A stretch of DNA of 36,912 nt, taken from assembly GCA_026991225.1 (NCBI GenBank), contig JALXCB010000170.1, positions 1-36,912 on the forward strand, given 5' to 3'. The stretch comes from Anaerolineae bacterium. GTDB lineage: Bacteria > Chloroflexota > Anaerolineae > J102. The notes beneath the pieces were generated by a model that saw only the letters and a list, made by a program, of their open reading frames with translations, had not been told where the DNA came from and did not search any database. Shown piece after piece: positions 1-7,587 of this stretch. A program made the position numbers and the translations under genes. Position 1 is the stretch's first letter. Each line of letters begins with the position of its first letter.

Positions 1-12
1 CCGCCCATTCGC

Positions 13-1131
13 ATGACTTCCCTCCCCCGCCTTTCCCCCAAATTGACGGCGCTGGTGATTGTGCTGCTGGCCTGGCTGTCGGTGGCCGCGGGCCCGCCTG
101 TGTGGACGAGCAACCACGACCGGCCTGTGCAGCTCACTTTGGGAGAGATTCAAGAGATCGAGGCCATCGAGCAGGGCCCGCGCACGGCGTCTCGGGCGGG
201 CGTCCTCGAGGACATGCCCAGTGGGGCGGTGTTATGGCAATGGCGGGCCGAAGAATCGCTGCCCATGGCCAGCGTCACCAAACTGATGACCGCTTTGGTG
301 GCGCTGGAGAGCCTTTCGCCCGACGACGTGATCACCATCCCCGCGGCCGCGGTGGATATCCCCCCAGGCTATGTGCGGATGGGGTTGCAGGCGGGACAGC
401 GGGTGCATGTGCGCACGCTGCTCTACGGCGCGCTGCTGCCCTCGGGCAATGACGCGGCCCTGGCCCTGGCTATTGCCGCCGCGGGCAGCGAGCAGGCGTT
501 CGTGGATCGGATGAATGCCCGGGCTCAGGAATGGGGTCTGAACCAAACCCATTTCGTCAACCCTCACGGCATCGATGCGCCCGGCCATGTCTCCAGCGCC
601 CGCGACCTGGCGCAACTGGCCCGCAAGGCCCTGGCCGATCCTCTCATCGCCGAGATCGTGGCCACGCCCGCCATCACCCTCGAAGGCTTCAAGCTCGTCA
701 ACACCAACGAACTCCTCACCACCTACCCCGGCGCGTATGGCGTCAAGACCGGCACCACGGACGAAGCGGGCCAGGTGCTTATCGCCGCGGCCCGCCGTTC
801 CCAGGGAGACGTGTTGACCGTGGTCATGCACAGCCCCGACCGCTACGCGGAGACCCGAGGCCTGATGGATTTCTACTTCCGCCATTGGGCGTGGGTGGAT
901 GCGGGGCTGCAATGGAACGCGCTCAATACGGCCACTGGCCCCGATGGCCGACGCTATCTGCTGCAAACCCCGGCTGCGCCCTTGTTTCTCCAGCGCTGGC
1001 AGCTTCTGCAACTTCGCCCCATCCGCATCGTCCGCTTCGACGCCGCGGGCCAGCCATCGGGCCTGTATCAGGTGTGGTATGGGGAGGAAAAGCTGGTAGA
1101 ATTGCCTTTGGTTTTCACGCCTATGCCGTAA
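13..1131 (+). CDS. D-alanyl-D-alanine carboxypeptidase (PBP5/DacA-like serine peptidase, S11)
   Basis: This protein should trim the terminal D-Ala from peptidoglycan pentapeptides outside the membrane. All three penicillin-binding active-site motifs are visible in order: SxxK as S87-V-T-K90, SGN at 144-146, and KTG at 245-247. An N-terminal hydrophobic stretch (about residues 10-28) fits a signal peptide or membrane anchor. At 372 aa it is a normal length for the S11 family. A short beta-rich tail after residue 310 replaces the full PBP5 C-terminal domain. The ATG at 13 is the first in-frame start visible, but only 12 bases of upstream sequence are available, so an earlier start cannot be excluded. 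The next gene, rluB, is on the same strand after a repeat-filled gap. The family call is secure; the paralogue (dacA, dacF or similar) is not resolved. Confidence 0.9.
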   Translation: MTSLPRLSPKLTALVIVLLAWLSVAAGPPVWTSNHDRPVQLTLGEIQEIEAIEQGPRTASRAGVLEDMPSGAVLWQWRAEESLPMASVTKLMTALVALESLSPDDVITIPAAAVDIPPGYVRMGLQAGQRVHVRTLLYGALLPSGNDAALALAIAAAGSEQAFVDRMNARAQEWGLNQTHFVNPHGIDAPGHVSSARDLAQLARKALADPLIAEIVATPAITLEGFKLVNTNELLTTYPGAYGVKTGTTDEAGQVLIAAARRSQGDVLTVVMHSPDRYAETRGLMDFYFRHWAWVDAGLQWNALNTATGPDGRRYLLQTPAAPLFLQRWQLLQLRPIRIVRFDAAGQPSGLYQVWYGEEKLVELPLVFTPMP

Positions 1132-1166
1132 AGCGCTTTCCGCGCCAATGCCTCGCGGTCACGTGG

Positions 1167-1265
1167 GCGCGGGAAGCCAGTCACGTAATGCGTAATGCGT
1201 GATGCGTAAGGTCGTCACGGATTACGCATTACGCATTACGCCCGTGGCAGCCTCGCTCAACGCAG
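1167..1265. repeat. Intergenic repeat class R3, copy a (GTAATGCG words)
   Basis: The unit runs from a GCGGGAAGCCA-like border through GTAATGCGTAATGCGTGATGCG, then its inverted counterpart ATTACGCATTACGC, and ends CTCGCTCAACG. It folds back on itself. Related copies lie at about 5911, 7455, 9302 and 21352. It has no coding potential and fills the dacA-like/rluB gap. Confidence 0.75.
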
Positions 1266-1313
1266 ACTTCGAGTTGTTTTTGCAAACGAACGCGAAGCGA
1301 TTCCCCATCTCCC

Positions 1314-2066
1314 ATGCGCCTCAACAAATTCCTCGCTCAGGCTGGCGTCGCCTCCCGCCGCGCGGCCGACAGGCTCATCGCCGCCGGTCGGGTCAAGGTG
1401 AACGGCCGCGTTGTGCGCGAGATGGGCTTGCAGATCGACCCGGATCAGGATAAGGTGACCGTGGATGGGAAGCCTGTGAGCGCCCATCGCAAGACCTTCA
1501 CCTATCTTCTGTTGAACAAGCCTCCGGGTTATATCACCAGTCGCAAGGACCCTGAAGGTCGTCGCACCATCTACGAACTCATCCCGGCCCGTTACCACCG
1601 CCTCCATCCCGTGGGCAGGCTCGATTTCCAGAGCGAGGGCCTTGTGCTCCTCACGGACGACGGCGATCTCACCCAGCGCCTGACCCACCCCTCCTACCAA
1701 CACGAGAAGGAGTATTGGGTGCAGGTCGCGGGTCAGGTTCCTGATGTCACGCTGCACAAGCTGCGCAAAGGCGTGCGCCTGGAGGATGGTCTGGCCCGGG
1801 CTCGGGTGCGCTATCTGGGCAAGATTCCACCCCAGCAGCGCTTTTGGATCCAGCCCGATCCCAAACACGCGTGGCTGGTTTTCGTCCTGCACGAGGGCCG
1901 CAATCGCCAGATCCGTCGCATGTGCCAGGCCGTGGGCCTGCGCGTCCGCCGTCTGGTGCGCGTCCGCATCGATGATATCGCCATCGGGGATCTGAAGCCG
2001 GGCCAATGGCGGCTGGCATCCAAACGTCAGCTCAAAGCCATCCGCAAAATCCGTGCGGGAAAGTAA
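1314..2066 (+). CDS. rluB: Ribosomal large subunit pseudouridine synthase B family (RsuA/RluB/RluE)
   Basis: The protein isomerises a uridine in rRNA to pseudouridine. RluB proper acts on 23S rRNA near the peptidyl-transferase centre. An N-terminal S4 RNA-binding domain (residues 1-55, beginning MRLNKFLAQAG) is followed by the catalytic domain. The family motif GRLDFQSEGL has the nucleophilic Asp at D104, and the later GRNRQIRRM motif is present. The 250-aa length is typical. No clear Shine-Dalgarno site precedes the ATG at 1314. It lies upstream of cmk, a linkage common in Gram-positive-type genomes, although here a 190-bp repeat-containing gap separates the two. RluB versus RsuA or RluF specificity is assigned from the cmk neighbourhood and length, so the symbol is less certain than the family. 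Confidence 0.85.
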   Translation: MRLNKFLAQAGVASRRAADRLIAAGRVKVNGRVVREMGLQIDPDQDKVTVDGKPVSAHRKTFTYLLLNKPPGYITSRKDPEGRRTIYELIPARYHRLHPVGRLDFQSEGLVLLTDDGDLTQRLTHPSYQHEKEYWVQVAGQVPDVTLHKLRKGVRLEDGLARARVRYLGKIPPQQRFWIQPDPKHAWLVFVLHEGRNRQIRRMCQAVGLRVRRLVRVRIDDIAIGDLKPGQWRLASKRQLKAIRKIRAGK

Positions 2067-2067
2067 G

Positions 2068-2170
2068 CCAGGAAACCCGTAAACCGGTAGACCAGGAAAC
2101 CAGGGAAACCTGGGAAATCCGGCCGCGTTGCTTCTTCCTCCCGGTCTACTGGCGTACCGGCCTGCCAGGT
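2068..2170. repeat. Intergenic repeat class R5, copy a (GGTAGACC / GGTCTACC words)
   Basis: The left half carries runs of AAACCGGTAGACCAGGAAACC and the right half the complementary words CCGGTCTACTGG and TACCGGCC, so the unit forms an imperfect hairpin. Related copies are at 11590 and 21246. It lies directly after the rluB stop and no gene is seen in it. Confidence 0.7.
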
Positions 2171-2257
2171 TCCATTTTCCCGTCGGCGCGCTGCCGCTCA
2201 TGGCGGCTTCTCCGAAAACTCTTTGCAAACTCTGCCAGCGCTCATTTGAACTTTCCC

Positions 2258-2956
2258 ATGCACAACGATCCCTTCGTCATCGCCATCGACGGGCCCGCGG
2301 CCTCGGGCAAGAGCACCGTGGGCAGGCTCGTCGCCGAAAAACTCGGTTTCCTGCTGTTCGACACCGGCGCCCTCTATCGGGCCGTCACCCTGGCCGCACT
2401 GCGTCGCGGCGTGCCCATCGAGGACGAGGCGCGCATCACCGACCTCGCCCGCACCATCCACATCGAACTCATCCCCGCCACGGTGGCCGACGGGCGGTCT
2501 TACACCGTCCTGGTGGATGGTGAGGATGTGACCTGGGCCATTCGTAGCGAGGACGTGGACGCGCACGTGTCCGCGGTCAGCGCCTATCCCGGCGTACGCG
2601 AGGCGCTGAAACACCAGCAGCGCCGCATCGCCCGTCAGGGCAATGTGGTCATGGCGGGGCGAGATATCGGCACGGTGGTGTTCCCGGAGGCTCCGCTGAA
2701 GGTGTATCTGGACGCCTCGCCCGAGGTGCGGGCGCAGCGCCGATGTGAGGAATTGCGGGCCCGAGGGGAGGAGGCCGATTTCGATGAAATCCTGGCCGCG
2801 GTGCGCCGCCGGGACGCCATCGACAGTACGAGAGAGACCGCGCCCCTGCGCGTCGCCGAGGATGCCGTCGTCATCCACACCGACCACATGAACATCGATC
2901 AGGTCGTGGACGCCATCGTGAAACTGGCCCGCGAGCGTCTCGAGGACCCCGCTTGA
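2258..2956 (+). CDS. cmk: Cytidylate kinase
   Basis: The enzyme phosphorylates CMP and dCMP with ATP in the cytoplasm, feeding CTP and dCTP pools. The P-loop is near the N-terminus (GPAASGKST, residues 11-19), followed by the CMP-kinase signature DTGALYRAV and a GRDIGT motif before an Arg-rich lid with RRCEELRARGE. Starting at ATG 2258 gives 232 aa, the usual length. The frame stays open upstream to about 2006, but that extension runs through repeat R5 and encodes nothing family-like, so it is excluded. No strong Shine-Dalgarno site is seen. The stop is only 8 bases before the chosen plsC ATG, so cmk and plsC are probably cotranscribed. Confidence 0.93.
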   Translation: MHNDPFVIAIDGPAASGKSTVGRLVAEKLGFLLFDTGALYRAVTLAALRRGVPIEDEARITDLARTIHIELIPATVADGRSYTVLVDGEDVTWAIRSEDVDAHVSAVSAYPGVREALKHQQRRIARQGNVVMAGRDIGTVVFPEAPLKVYLDASPEVRAQRRCEELRARGEEADFDEILAAVRRRDAIDSTRETAPLRVAEDAVVIHTDHMNIDQVVDAIVKLARERLEDPA

Positions 2957-2964
2957 GATCGCCC

Positions 2965-3693
2965 ATGTCTGCCGACACGCCTTCTCGCGACTATCGTTGG
3001 GTGGCCGCCCCCGATGCGCATCGCCGCTGGCAGGCGCACTTCTGGATGGGCGTGATCGCAGCCCTGGATGCACTGTTGATCCGGAAGGATGTGCAGGGGC
3101 TGGAAAAGTTGCCCGCCTCGGGGCCGCTCATCCTCTACTACAATCACATCCACTACATTGACCCCATCGTCATCATGGCGCGGCTGCGAGGCCGACGTCA
3201 TGTCGTCGCCATCGCCAAGGCGGAGCTGGAGCACGCGTTCTTTCTGGGGCCAGCCACCCGCTCGTATGGCACCATCTACGTCAAACGGGGTGAGCCCGAC
3301 ATCCCGGCGCTGCGGGCGGCGCTGGCTGTGCTGAAGACCGGCTACGCCCTCCTCATCGCCCCAGAAGGCACGCGTTCGCCCGACGTCCGGCTCATGCCTG
3401 CGGAAAAGGGCCTGGGGTTGCTGGTCTATCGGGCCAATCCTATGCTGATGCCCGTGGGCGTGTGGGGAACCACCGACTTCCCCGCATCCTACAAGCGCCT
3501 GAAACGCCCTCTGGTGCACTTCCGCTTCGGTCGTCCCTATCGTTTTCAGCTTCCCAAAGAGATGACCCGGCGGGAGGCCGAGGAGGTCGTCACCGATTAC
3601 GCCATGCGTCGCCTGGCTCGATGCCTGCCTGAGTCCATGCGCGGCGTGTATGCCGATCCCCCGCCCAATTTATCCTACGTGGAGGAACTCTGA
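2965..3693 (+). CDS. plsC: 1-acyl-sn-glycerol-3-phosphate acyltransferase (PlsC family)
   Basis: The protein acylates lysophosphatidate to phosphatidate at the inner membrane. The catalytic H-x4-D motif is H61 to D66 (NHIHYID), and the glycerol-phosphate-binding EGTRS block is at 134-138. The segment around residues 25-40 is moderately hydrophobic and could sit on the membrane. The ATG at 2965 is preferred. A TTG at 2953 would add four residues and overlap the cmk stop. The stop codon overlaps the next start by one base (TGATG), which indicates translational coupling with the MBL-fold hydrolase. The 242-aa length is normal. Whether it is the main phosphatidate synthase or a specialised acyltransferase cannot be told from sequence alone. 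Confidence 0.88.
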   Translation: MSADTPSRDYRWVAAPDAHRRWQAHFWMGVIAALDALLIRKDVQGLEKLPASGPLILYYNHIHYIDPIVIMARLRGRRHVVAIAKAELEHAFFLGPATRSYGTIYVKRGEPDIPALRAALAVLKTGYALLIAPEGTRSPDVRLMPAEKGLGLLVYRANPMLMPVGVWGTTDFPASYKRLKRPLVHFRFGRPYRFQLPKEMTRREAEEVVTDYAMRRLARCLPESMRGVYADPPPNLSYVEEL

Positions 3694-4601
3694 TGTACGA
3701 AATCATCGACCTGCATTTTCAGGGCGAGCCGGAGATCATCGCCAGTTATGTGCTGCGCGGGCCCCGCGGCGTCGCCCTCATCGAAACCGGCCCCGGATCG
3801 ACCGCGGATAATCTGCTCGCGGGGCTGATGCGAGCGGGCATCGCCAAGGAGGAGATCACCGACATCCTCCTCACCCACATCCACCTCGACCACGCGGGCG
3901 CAGCCGGATACATGGCCCGCCTCACCGGGGCTACGGTGCATGTGCATCATGTAGGCGCGCCTCACATGATCGACCCCTCCAAACTGCTGGCCTCGGCCGG
4001 ACGCATCTATGGCGACCAGATGGGGCCGTTGTGGGGTGAATTTCTCAGCGTGCCCGAAAGCCAGATCCACGCGTTGCACGATGGCGACATCATCGACGCC
4101 GCAGGCATCCCGGTGAAAGCCATCGACACGCCGGGCCACGCTTATCATCACATGGCCTATTGGTTGGAAGATGGCCTGTGCTTCACCGGGGACATCGCCG
4201 CGGTGCGACTGCCCGGTTTCGACCATATCCGCCTCCCCACGCCCCCGCCTGAGTTCCATCTCCAATTATGGAAGGAGAGCGTGGCCAAACTGAAGGCCAT
4301 GAAGCCCGACATCATCTTGCCCACCCATTACGGTCCTTATGAAGACGTGGATGATCACTTCGACGGCGTGGTGGAGAAGCTGGATGTGCTGACCGATTAT
4401 CTGCGTCGGCGCGTGAAGGCGGGCGCACAGGCGGATGAACTGATGGTGGAGTTGCCTCAGTGGTTGGCGGATCAGGCCCGACGCGAAGGCGTCAGCCAGG
4501 AAGGCGTCCACCGCTATGAGGTGGTCGTGCCCAGCTACATGAACGTCACGGGCGTGTTGCGCTACTTCCGCAAGGTGGAAGGGATGGATGTGAGTTACTG
4601 A
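3693..4601 (+). CDS. MBL-fold metallo-hydrolase
   Basis: This is a metallo-beta-lactamase-fold hydrolase of unknown substrate. The dinuclear metal site is complete: H62-x-H64-x-D66-H67 in THIHLDHAG, H149 in DTPGHA, D167 in FTGD, and H212 in PTHYGP. The C-terminal third (about 220-302) is helical and may form a substrate lid, as in the glyoxalase-II-like and SNM1-like groups. Translation starts in a TGATG overlap with plsC, with a good GGAGG site 8 bases upstream. Its 3' end overlaps the convergent solute-binding protein gene by 7 bp. Glyoxalase II, lactonase or thioesterase activity are all possible; nothing here separates them. Confidence 0.88.
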   Translation: MYEIIDLHFQGEPEIIASYVLRGPRGVALIETGPGSTADNLLAGLMRAGIAKEEITDILLTHIHLDHAGAAGYMARLTGATVHVHHVGAPHMIDPSKLLASAGRIYGDQMGPLWGEFLSVPESQIHALHDGDIIDAAGIPVKAIDTPGHAYHHMAYWLEDGLCFTGDIAAVRLPGFDHIRLPTPPPEFHLQLWKESVAKLKAMKPDIILPTHYGPYEDVDDHFDGVVEKLDVLTDYLRRRVKAGAQADELMVELPQWLADQARREGVSQEGVHRYEVVVPSYMNVTGVLRYFRKVEGMDVSY

Positions 4602-5851
4602 CCCCACCCCAACACCGCCTGATTCCACGCCTCTTCCGCGGTCATCTGGCCCGTGAGCACCGCCAGCACAGCCTGGTGCACGCTGCGGGCCATCTCTTTA
4701 TCCTTGCTGAATTCCGGCTGCAAGAAGCCCTTCTCCAGGGCCTCGGAGGCGAAGCTGTGGAAGTCATCCGCAGGCCACTGCATCAACGAGGTGCGGCGGG
4801 TAGGAAGCACATGGGCCTCATGGCTCCATTGGGCCAGAGACTCGGTCGCCATCAGGTCGTCCAGAAGCTGAACGGCCAAGTTCTGCCTGGCTTCGTCCGC
4901 GGTCACGATGGCGTAAGCCCATCCGTGCATGAGATAGCGCCCATGACCATCTTGCGTAGGCGTGGGGCCGAATCGCAGAAACGCGGCCTGGCCCTGCTGG
5001 GCCAGCCACAATGACGCCGTGGTCTCAGCCATGGGCTTATTTCCTTGCAGTGCGCCTTCCCAGGTGTCGCGGGGGTTGTTGGTCTGCGCCCCGGCCGGAT
5101 CGATGAGCCCCCGGCGATACGCTGCCTCATAAAAATCGAGCAGGGTGCGCAGGGCTTCGCGGTTGCGCAATGGATCTTCTCCGTTGGGCACGGCGCTGAG
5201 GTAATGGATCAGCACGGCGTCCGTCCAGGATGCTTCGGCGCCGCCAAAGGGGAAGAGATAGGAGGCGTTGGAGGAGAGGATGACCTCCCAGGTGGCGGGC
5301 GGTTCGGAGAGCGCAGCCGGCTGAAATGCAAGGTGCTCGAAGTCCGCGGCGAAAGGTGCGCTCATCCATTCATCTTCCACCCTGCTCGCTTGCTGGGCGA
5401 AGGGATACAGATCGCCTTGGAGGTCTTCGGGGAGGAGGGGCGTGAGAGGCTGGAGGAGATCGGCCTGAGCCGCGACGGGGATATCCTGGAAGGGGAGGGC
5501 GATGATGTCGGGAAGGAGGGAGGGCGCGACGGGCTGGGTTTTCTCCAGCCAATCCAGCAGCCCACCCGGCCCGCGCGGCAGCTTGGGCACGATCCTCACC
5601 CGCACGCCCTGTTCCGCCTCGAACGCCTGCACAATCTCCATCAATGCTTCATGTCCCGGACTTTCTTCCAGCGCCATCCAGTCGGGCAGCCACACCGTGA
5701 GGGTGATGGGTTCGGGCGTGGAGGGCTGGGGCGTGACCAGGGGCAGGGTGGCCTGGGGCGTGGGCGCGACCGTGGCAGTGGGCGCGCCCGCGGGCGTGCA
5801 CGCAACCGGGAGGATCGCCATCAGAAGGATGAGGAGGAATCGCAGGCGCAT
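4595..5851 (-). CDS. Extracellular solute-binding lipoprotein (ABC importer, sugar type)
   Basis: The protein is predicted to capture a substrate, probably a sugar or oligosaccharide, at the outer face of the membrane for an ABC importer. The N-terminus is a lipoprotein signal: a basic start, a hydrophobic core, and lipobox LPVAC with the lipidated Cys at position 18. A Pro/Thr-rich linker (about 19-50) leads into a periplasmic-binding fold beginning TLTVWLPDW, with helix residues EIVQAFEAEQGVRV typical of family 1 solute-binding proteins. The length is 418 aa. No permease or ATPase gene is adjacent, so it is an orphan component here and its ligand cannot be inferred. It converges with, and overlaps by 7 bp, the MBL hydrolase. 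Confidence 0.85.
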   Translation of the reverse strand: MRLRFLLILLMAILPVACTPAGAPTATVAPTPQATLPLVTPQPSTPEPITLTVWLPDWMALEESPGHEALMEIVQAFEAEQGVRVRIVPKLPRGPGGLLDWLEKTQPVAPSLLPDIIALPFQDIPVAAQADLLQPLTPLLPEDLQGDLYPFAQQASRVEDEWMSAPFAADFEHLAFQPAALSEPPATWEVILSSNASYLFPFGGAEASWTDAVLIHYLSAVPNGEDPLRNREALRTLLDFYEAAYRRGLIDPAGAQTNNPRDTWEGALQGNKPMAETTASLWLAQQGQAAFLRFGPTPTQDGHGRYLMHGWAYAIVTADEARQNLAVQLLDDLMATESLAQWSHEAHVLPTRRTSLMQWPADDFHSFASEALEKGFLQPEFSKDKEMARSVHQAVLAVLTGQMTAEEAWNQAVLGWGQ

Positions 5852-5910
5852 GAGGGATGGTTCAGTGTTCGGTAATCAGTCTGGAGGTAAAAGTGCTTGC
5901 CGGCTCATTT

Positions 5911-6010
5911 GGCGTGGGAAGCCAAGCACGTAATCCGTAATGCGTGATGCGTAACGCTCTCACGTTTCACGTTTTTCACGCATCACGTCTGTGGCAGACT
6001 CGCCCAACGT
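5911..6010. repeat. Intergenic repeat class R3, copy b
   Basis: This copy begins GGCGTGGGAAGCCAAGCACG and continues through GTAATGCGTGATGCG, CACGTTTCACG and CACGCATCACG to GACTCGCCCAACG. It is upstream of the solute-binding protein gene and is followed by the GTAAC-type element at 6038. Confidence 0.75.
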
Positions 6011-6037
6011 TGGCTTCGAGTTATTTTGTAGACGAAT

Positions 6038-6191
6038 GTAACTGCTAACGTACTTGACTTTAGGCCGCCAAAAGCCACGAAGGCTCGAAGTTTTTCGAAG
6101 ACACGAAGGAAAAATCAAGGAAAATACGTCGTGCCTTGGCTTTTCTTCGTGTCTTCGTGGCAAAAAGTGGTGGCGATACCTTAGCAGTTAC
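6038..6191 (+). mobile_element. GTAAC-family MITE-like element, copy A (8-bp target duplication)
   Basis: This 154-bp element has terminal inverted repeats GTAACTGCTAACGT and ACCTTAGCAGTTAC. It is flanked by the direct repeat AGACGAAT at 6030-6037 and 6192-6199. The interior is a long imperfect hairpin of the words CCACGAAGGCTCGAAG and CTTCGTGTCTTCGTGG. Copy B at 32362 has the same length and a closely similar interior. Confidence 0.85.
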
Positions 6192-6200
6192 AGACGAATG

Positions 6201-6384
6201 CTATTTTCAAAGCAGGCGACACGAGCGATAGCTCGCCGATACGAACGAAAATGAGGACGCAGATGACATGGATGCTTCGCATCGCAGATTTACGCAGATG
6301 ATTTTCGCAGATTTTTTCTTTTTATCTGCGTTCATTCGTTTCAATCTGCGTCATCTGCGTTCCCTAATCCTATTTTCAAAGCAA
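6201..6384. repeat. Intergenic repeat class R4, copy a (AACGCAGATGACGCAG words)
   Basis: The unit is bounded on both sides by the word CTATTTTCAAAGCA. Inside are AGCTCGCCGATACG, GAACGCAGATGA and a fold-back of GCAGATTT against AAATCTGCG-like words. Its right border overlaps the ltaE stop codon. Other copies are at 11695, 21531 and 33021. Confidence 0.75.
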
Positions 6385-7404
6385 CGCTTCGAGGATATCC
6401 AGCGTTTCCTCGATGTCGCCCGTTTCGATGCCGTAGTGGGTGACCGCGCGGATGCGGTCCGGGCCCAGGGCCAGCACGCCCACCCCGCGAGCCTGGAGAG
6501 CGTCTTGCAGCGCGGGGGCGGTGTAGCGAGGATGGTCGACGCGGAAGTAGACGATGTTCGTGTGCACCGGCTCAGGCTCGACGCCCGGCAGGCGGGCCAG
6601 GCCCTCGGCCAACAGGCGGGCGTTGGCGTGGTCCTCGGCCAGACGGTCCACCATCTCGGTGAGGGCGACGATGCCCGCGGCCGCGATGACCCCGGCCTGG
6701 CGCATGCCGCCGCCCAGCACTTTGCGCATCCGCCGGGCGCGGGCGATGAACGCCTCCGACCCGACGACCACCGAACCCACCGGCGCACTCAGCCCCTTGC
6801 TCAGGCAGAAGGTGACCGAGTCGGCATCCCGCGTTAGCGCTTTCACGTCCGCCTTCTGGGCCACGGCCGCGTTGAAGATGCGAGCGCCGTCGATGTGCAG
6901 CTTCAGGCCATGGCGATGGGCCAGGTCGGCCACGGCCTGGGTGTAGTCGGGCGTGAGGAAGGCGCCCCCGCGGCGGTTGTGGGTGTTTTCCAGGCTGACC
7001 AGTCGGCTGACGCCGAAATGGACGTTGTCGGGCATGATGGCGGCTTCGATATCCTCCAGCCGTAACGTGCCGTCGGGCTGGTTGGGCACGATGCGGGGAG
7101 CGATGCCGCCGAGGACGGCGGAGCCCACCTGCTCATAATTGTAGGTGTGGGAGTCATGCCCCATGATGACTTCGTCACCCCGGTTGCAGTGGGCGAGCAG
7201 GCAAACCAGGTTGCCCTGGGTGCCGCTGGTGACCAGCAGCCCCGCTTCTTTGCCGAAGATGGACGCGGCCAGGGCTTCGAGTTCGTTCACGGTGGGGTCT
7301 TCGCCGAACACGTCGTCGCCGACGCGGGCGCGGGCCATGGCCTCGCGCATGGCGGGCGTGGGCTGGGTGACGGTGTCGGAGCGGAGGTCGATACGTGGAG
7401 GCAT
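6376..7404 (-). CDS. ltaE: Low-specificity L-threonine aldolase (PLP-dependent)
   Basis: The enzyme cleaves L-threonine or allo-threonine to glycine and acetaldehyde using pyridoxal phosphate. The N-terminus IDLRSDTVTQPTPAMR is the family signature. The cofactor-binding Asp is D172 in HIDGARIFN and the Schiff-base Lys is K203 in CLSKGLSAPVGS. Starting at ATG 7404 gives 342 aa, the usual size. The open frame extends 32 codons further upstream through repeat R3, but that stretch has no family similarity. The gene ends Leu-Leu-stop inside the R4 border word, exactly as the glycosyltransferase gene at 11855 does. There is no operon partner. Cleavage of other beta-hydroxy amino acids is possible. 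Confidence 0.92.
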   Translation of the reverse strand: MPPRIDLRSDTVTQPTPAMREAMARARVGDDVFGEDPTVNELEALAASIFGKEAGLLVTSGTQGNLVCLLAHCNRGDEVIMGHDSHTYNYEQVGSAVLGGIAPRIVPNQPDGTLRLEDIEAAIMPDNVHFGVSRLVSLENTHNRRGGAFLTPDYTQAVADLAHRHGLKLHIDGARIFNAAVAQKADVKALTRDADSVTFCLSKGLSAPVGSVVVGSEAFIARARRMRKVLGGGMRQAGVIAAAGIVALTEMVDRLAEDHANARLLAEGLARLPGVEPEPVHTNIVYFRVDHPRYTAPALQDALQARGVGVLALGPDRIRAVTHYGIETGDIEETLDILEALL

Positions 7405-7454
7405 GGGTTTGTGTGGTCCGATATCAGGCGACGAACGTGTCTCGTGGCCGGGTT

Positions 7455-7550
7455 GGCGGGGGAAGCCAATCCCGTAATGCGTGATGTGTAACGCTCTCAC
7501 GTTTCACGTTTTCACGCATCACGCCGTTGTCGCCTCGGCCGACGTTGGCT
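7455..7550. repeat. Intergenic repeat class R3, copy c
   Basis: GGCGGGGGAAGCCAATC leads into GTAATGCGTGATGTG, CACGTTTCACG and CACGCATCACG, ending near GACGTTGGCT. It lies between the start of ltaE and the end of the gene at 7588. One of the GTAATGCG words is missing compared with copies d and e. Confidence 0.7.
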
Positions 7551-7587
7551 TTGCGAGCCTTCAGCAATCAGCGATCATCAACAGCGT

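Noticed and set aside
232-1011. Long minus-strand reading frame opposite the carboxypeptidase gene (and similar antisense frames opposite most genes)
   Set aside because: These are shadows of high-GC coding DNA. None has a recognisable domain or ribosome-binding site, and the opposite strand has complete catalytic motifs.
1167-1265. CRISPR-like array in the GTAATGCG repeats
   Set aside because: The words are 7-9 bp, directly adjacent and without unique spacers, and the unit folds back on itself.
2006-2257. N-terminal extension of cytidylate kinase
   Set aside because: The 84 extra codons run through repeat R5 and precede the normal start of the family. The internal ATG at 2258 gives the usual length.
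4595-5851. Complete ABC sugar importer operon
   Set aside because: Only the binding lipoprotein is present. No permease or ATPase gene occurs on either side.
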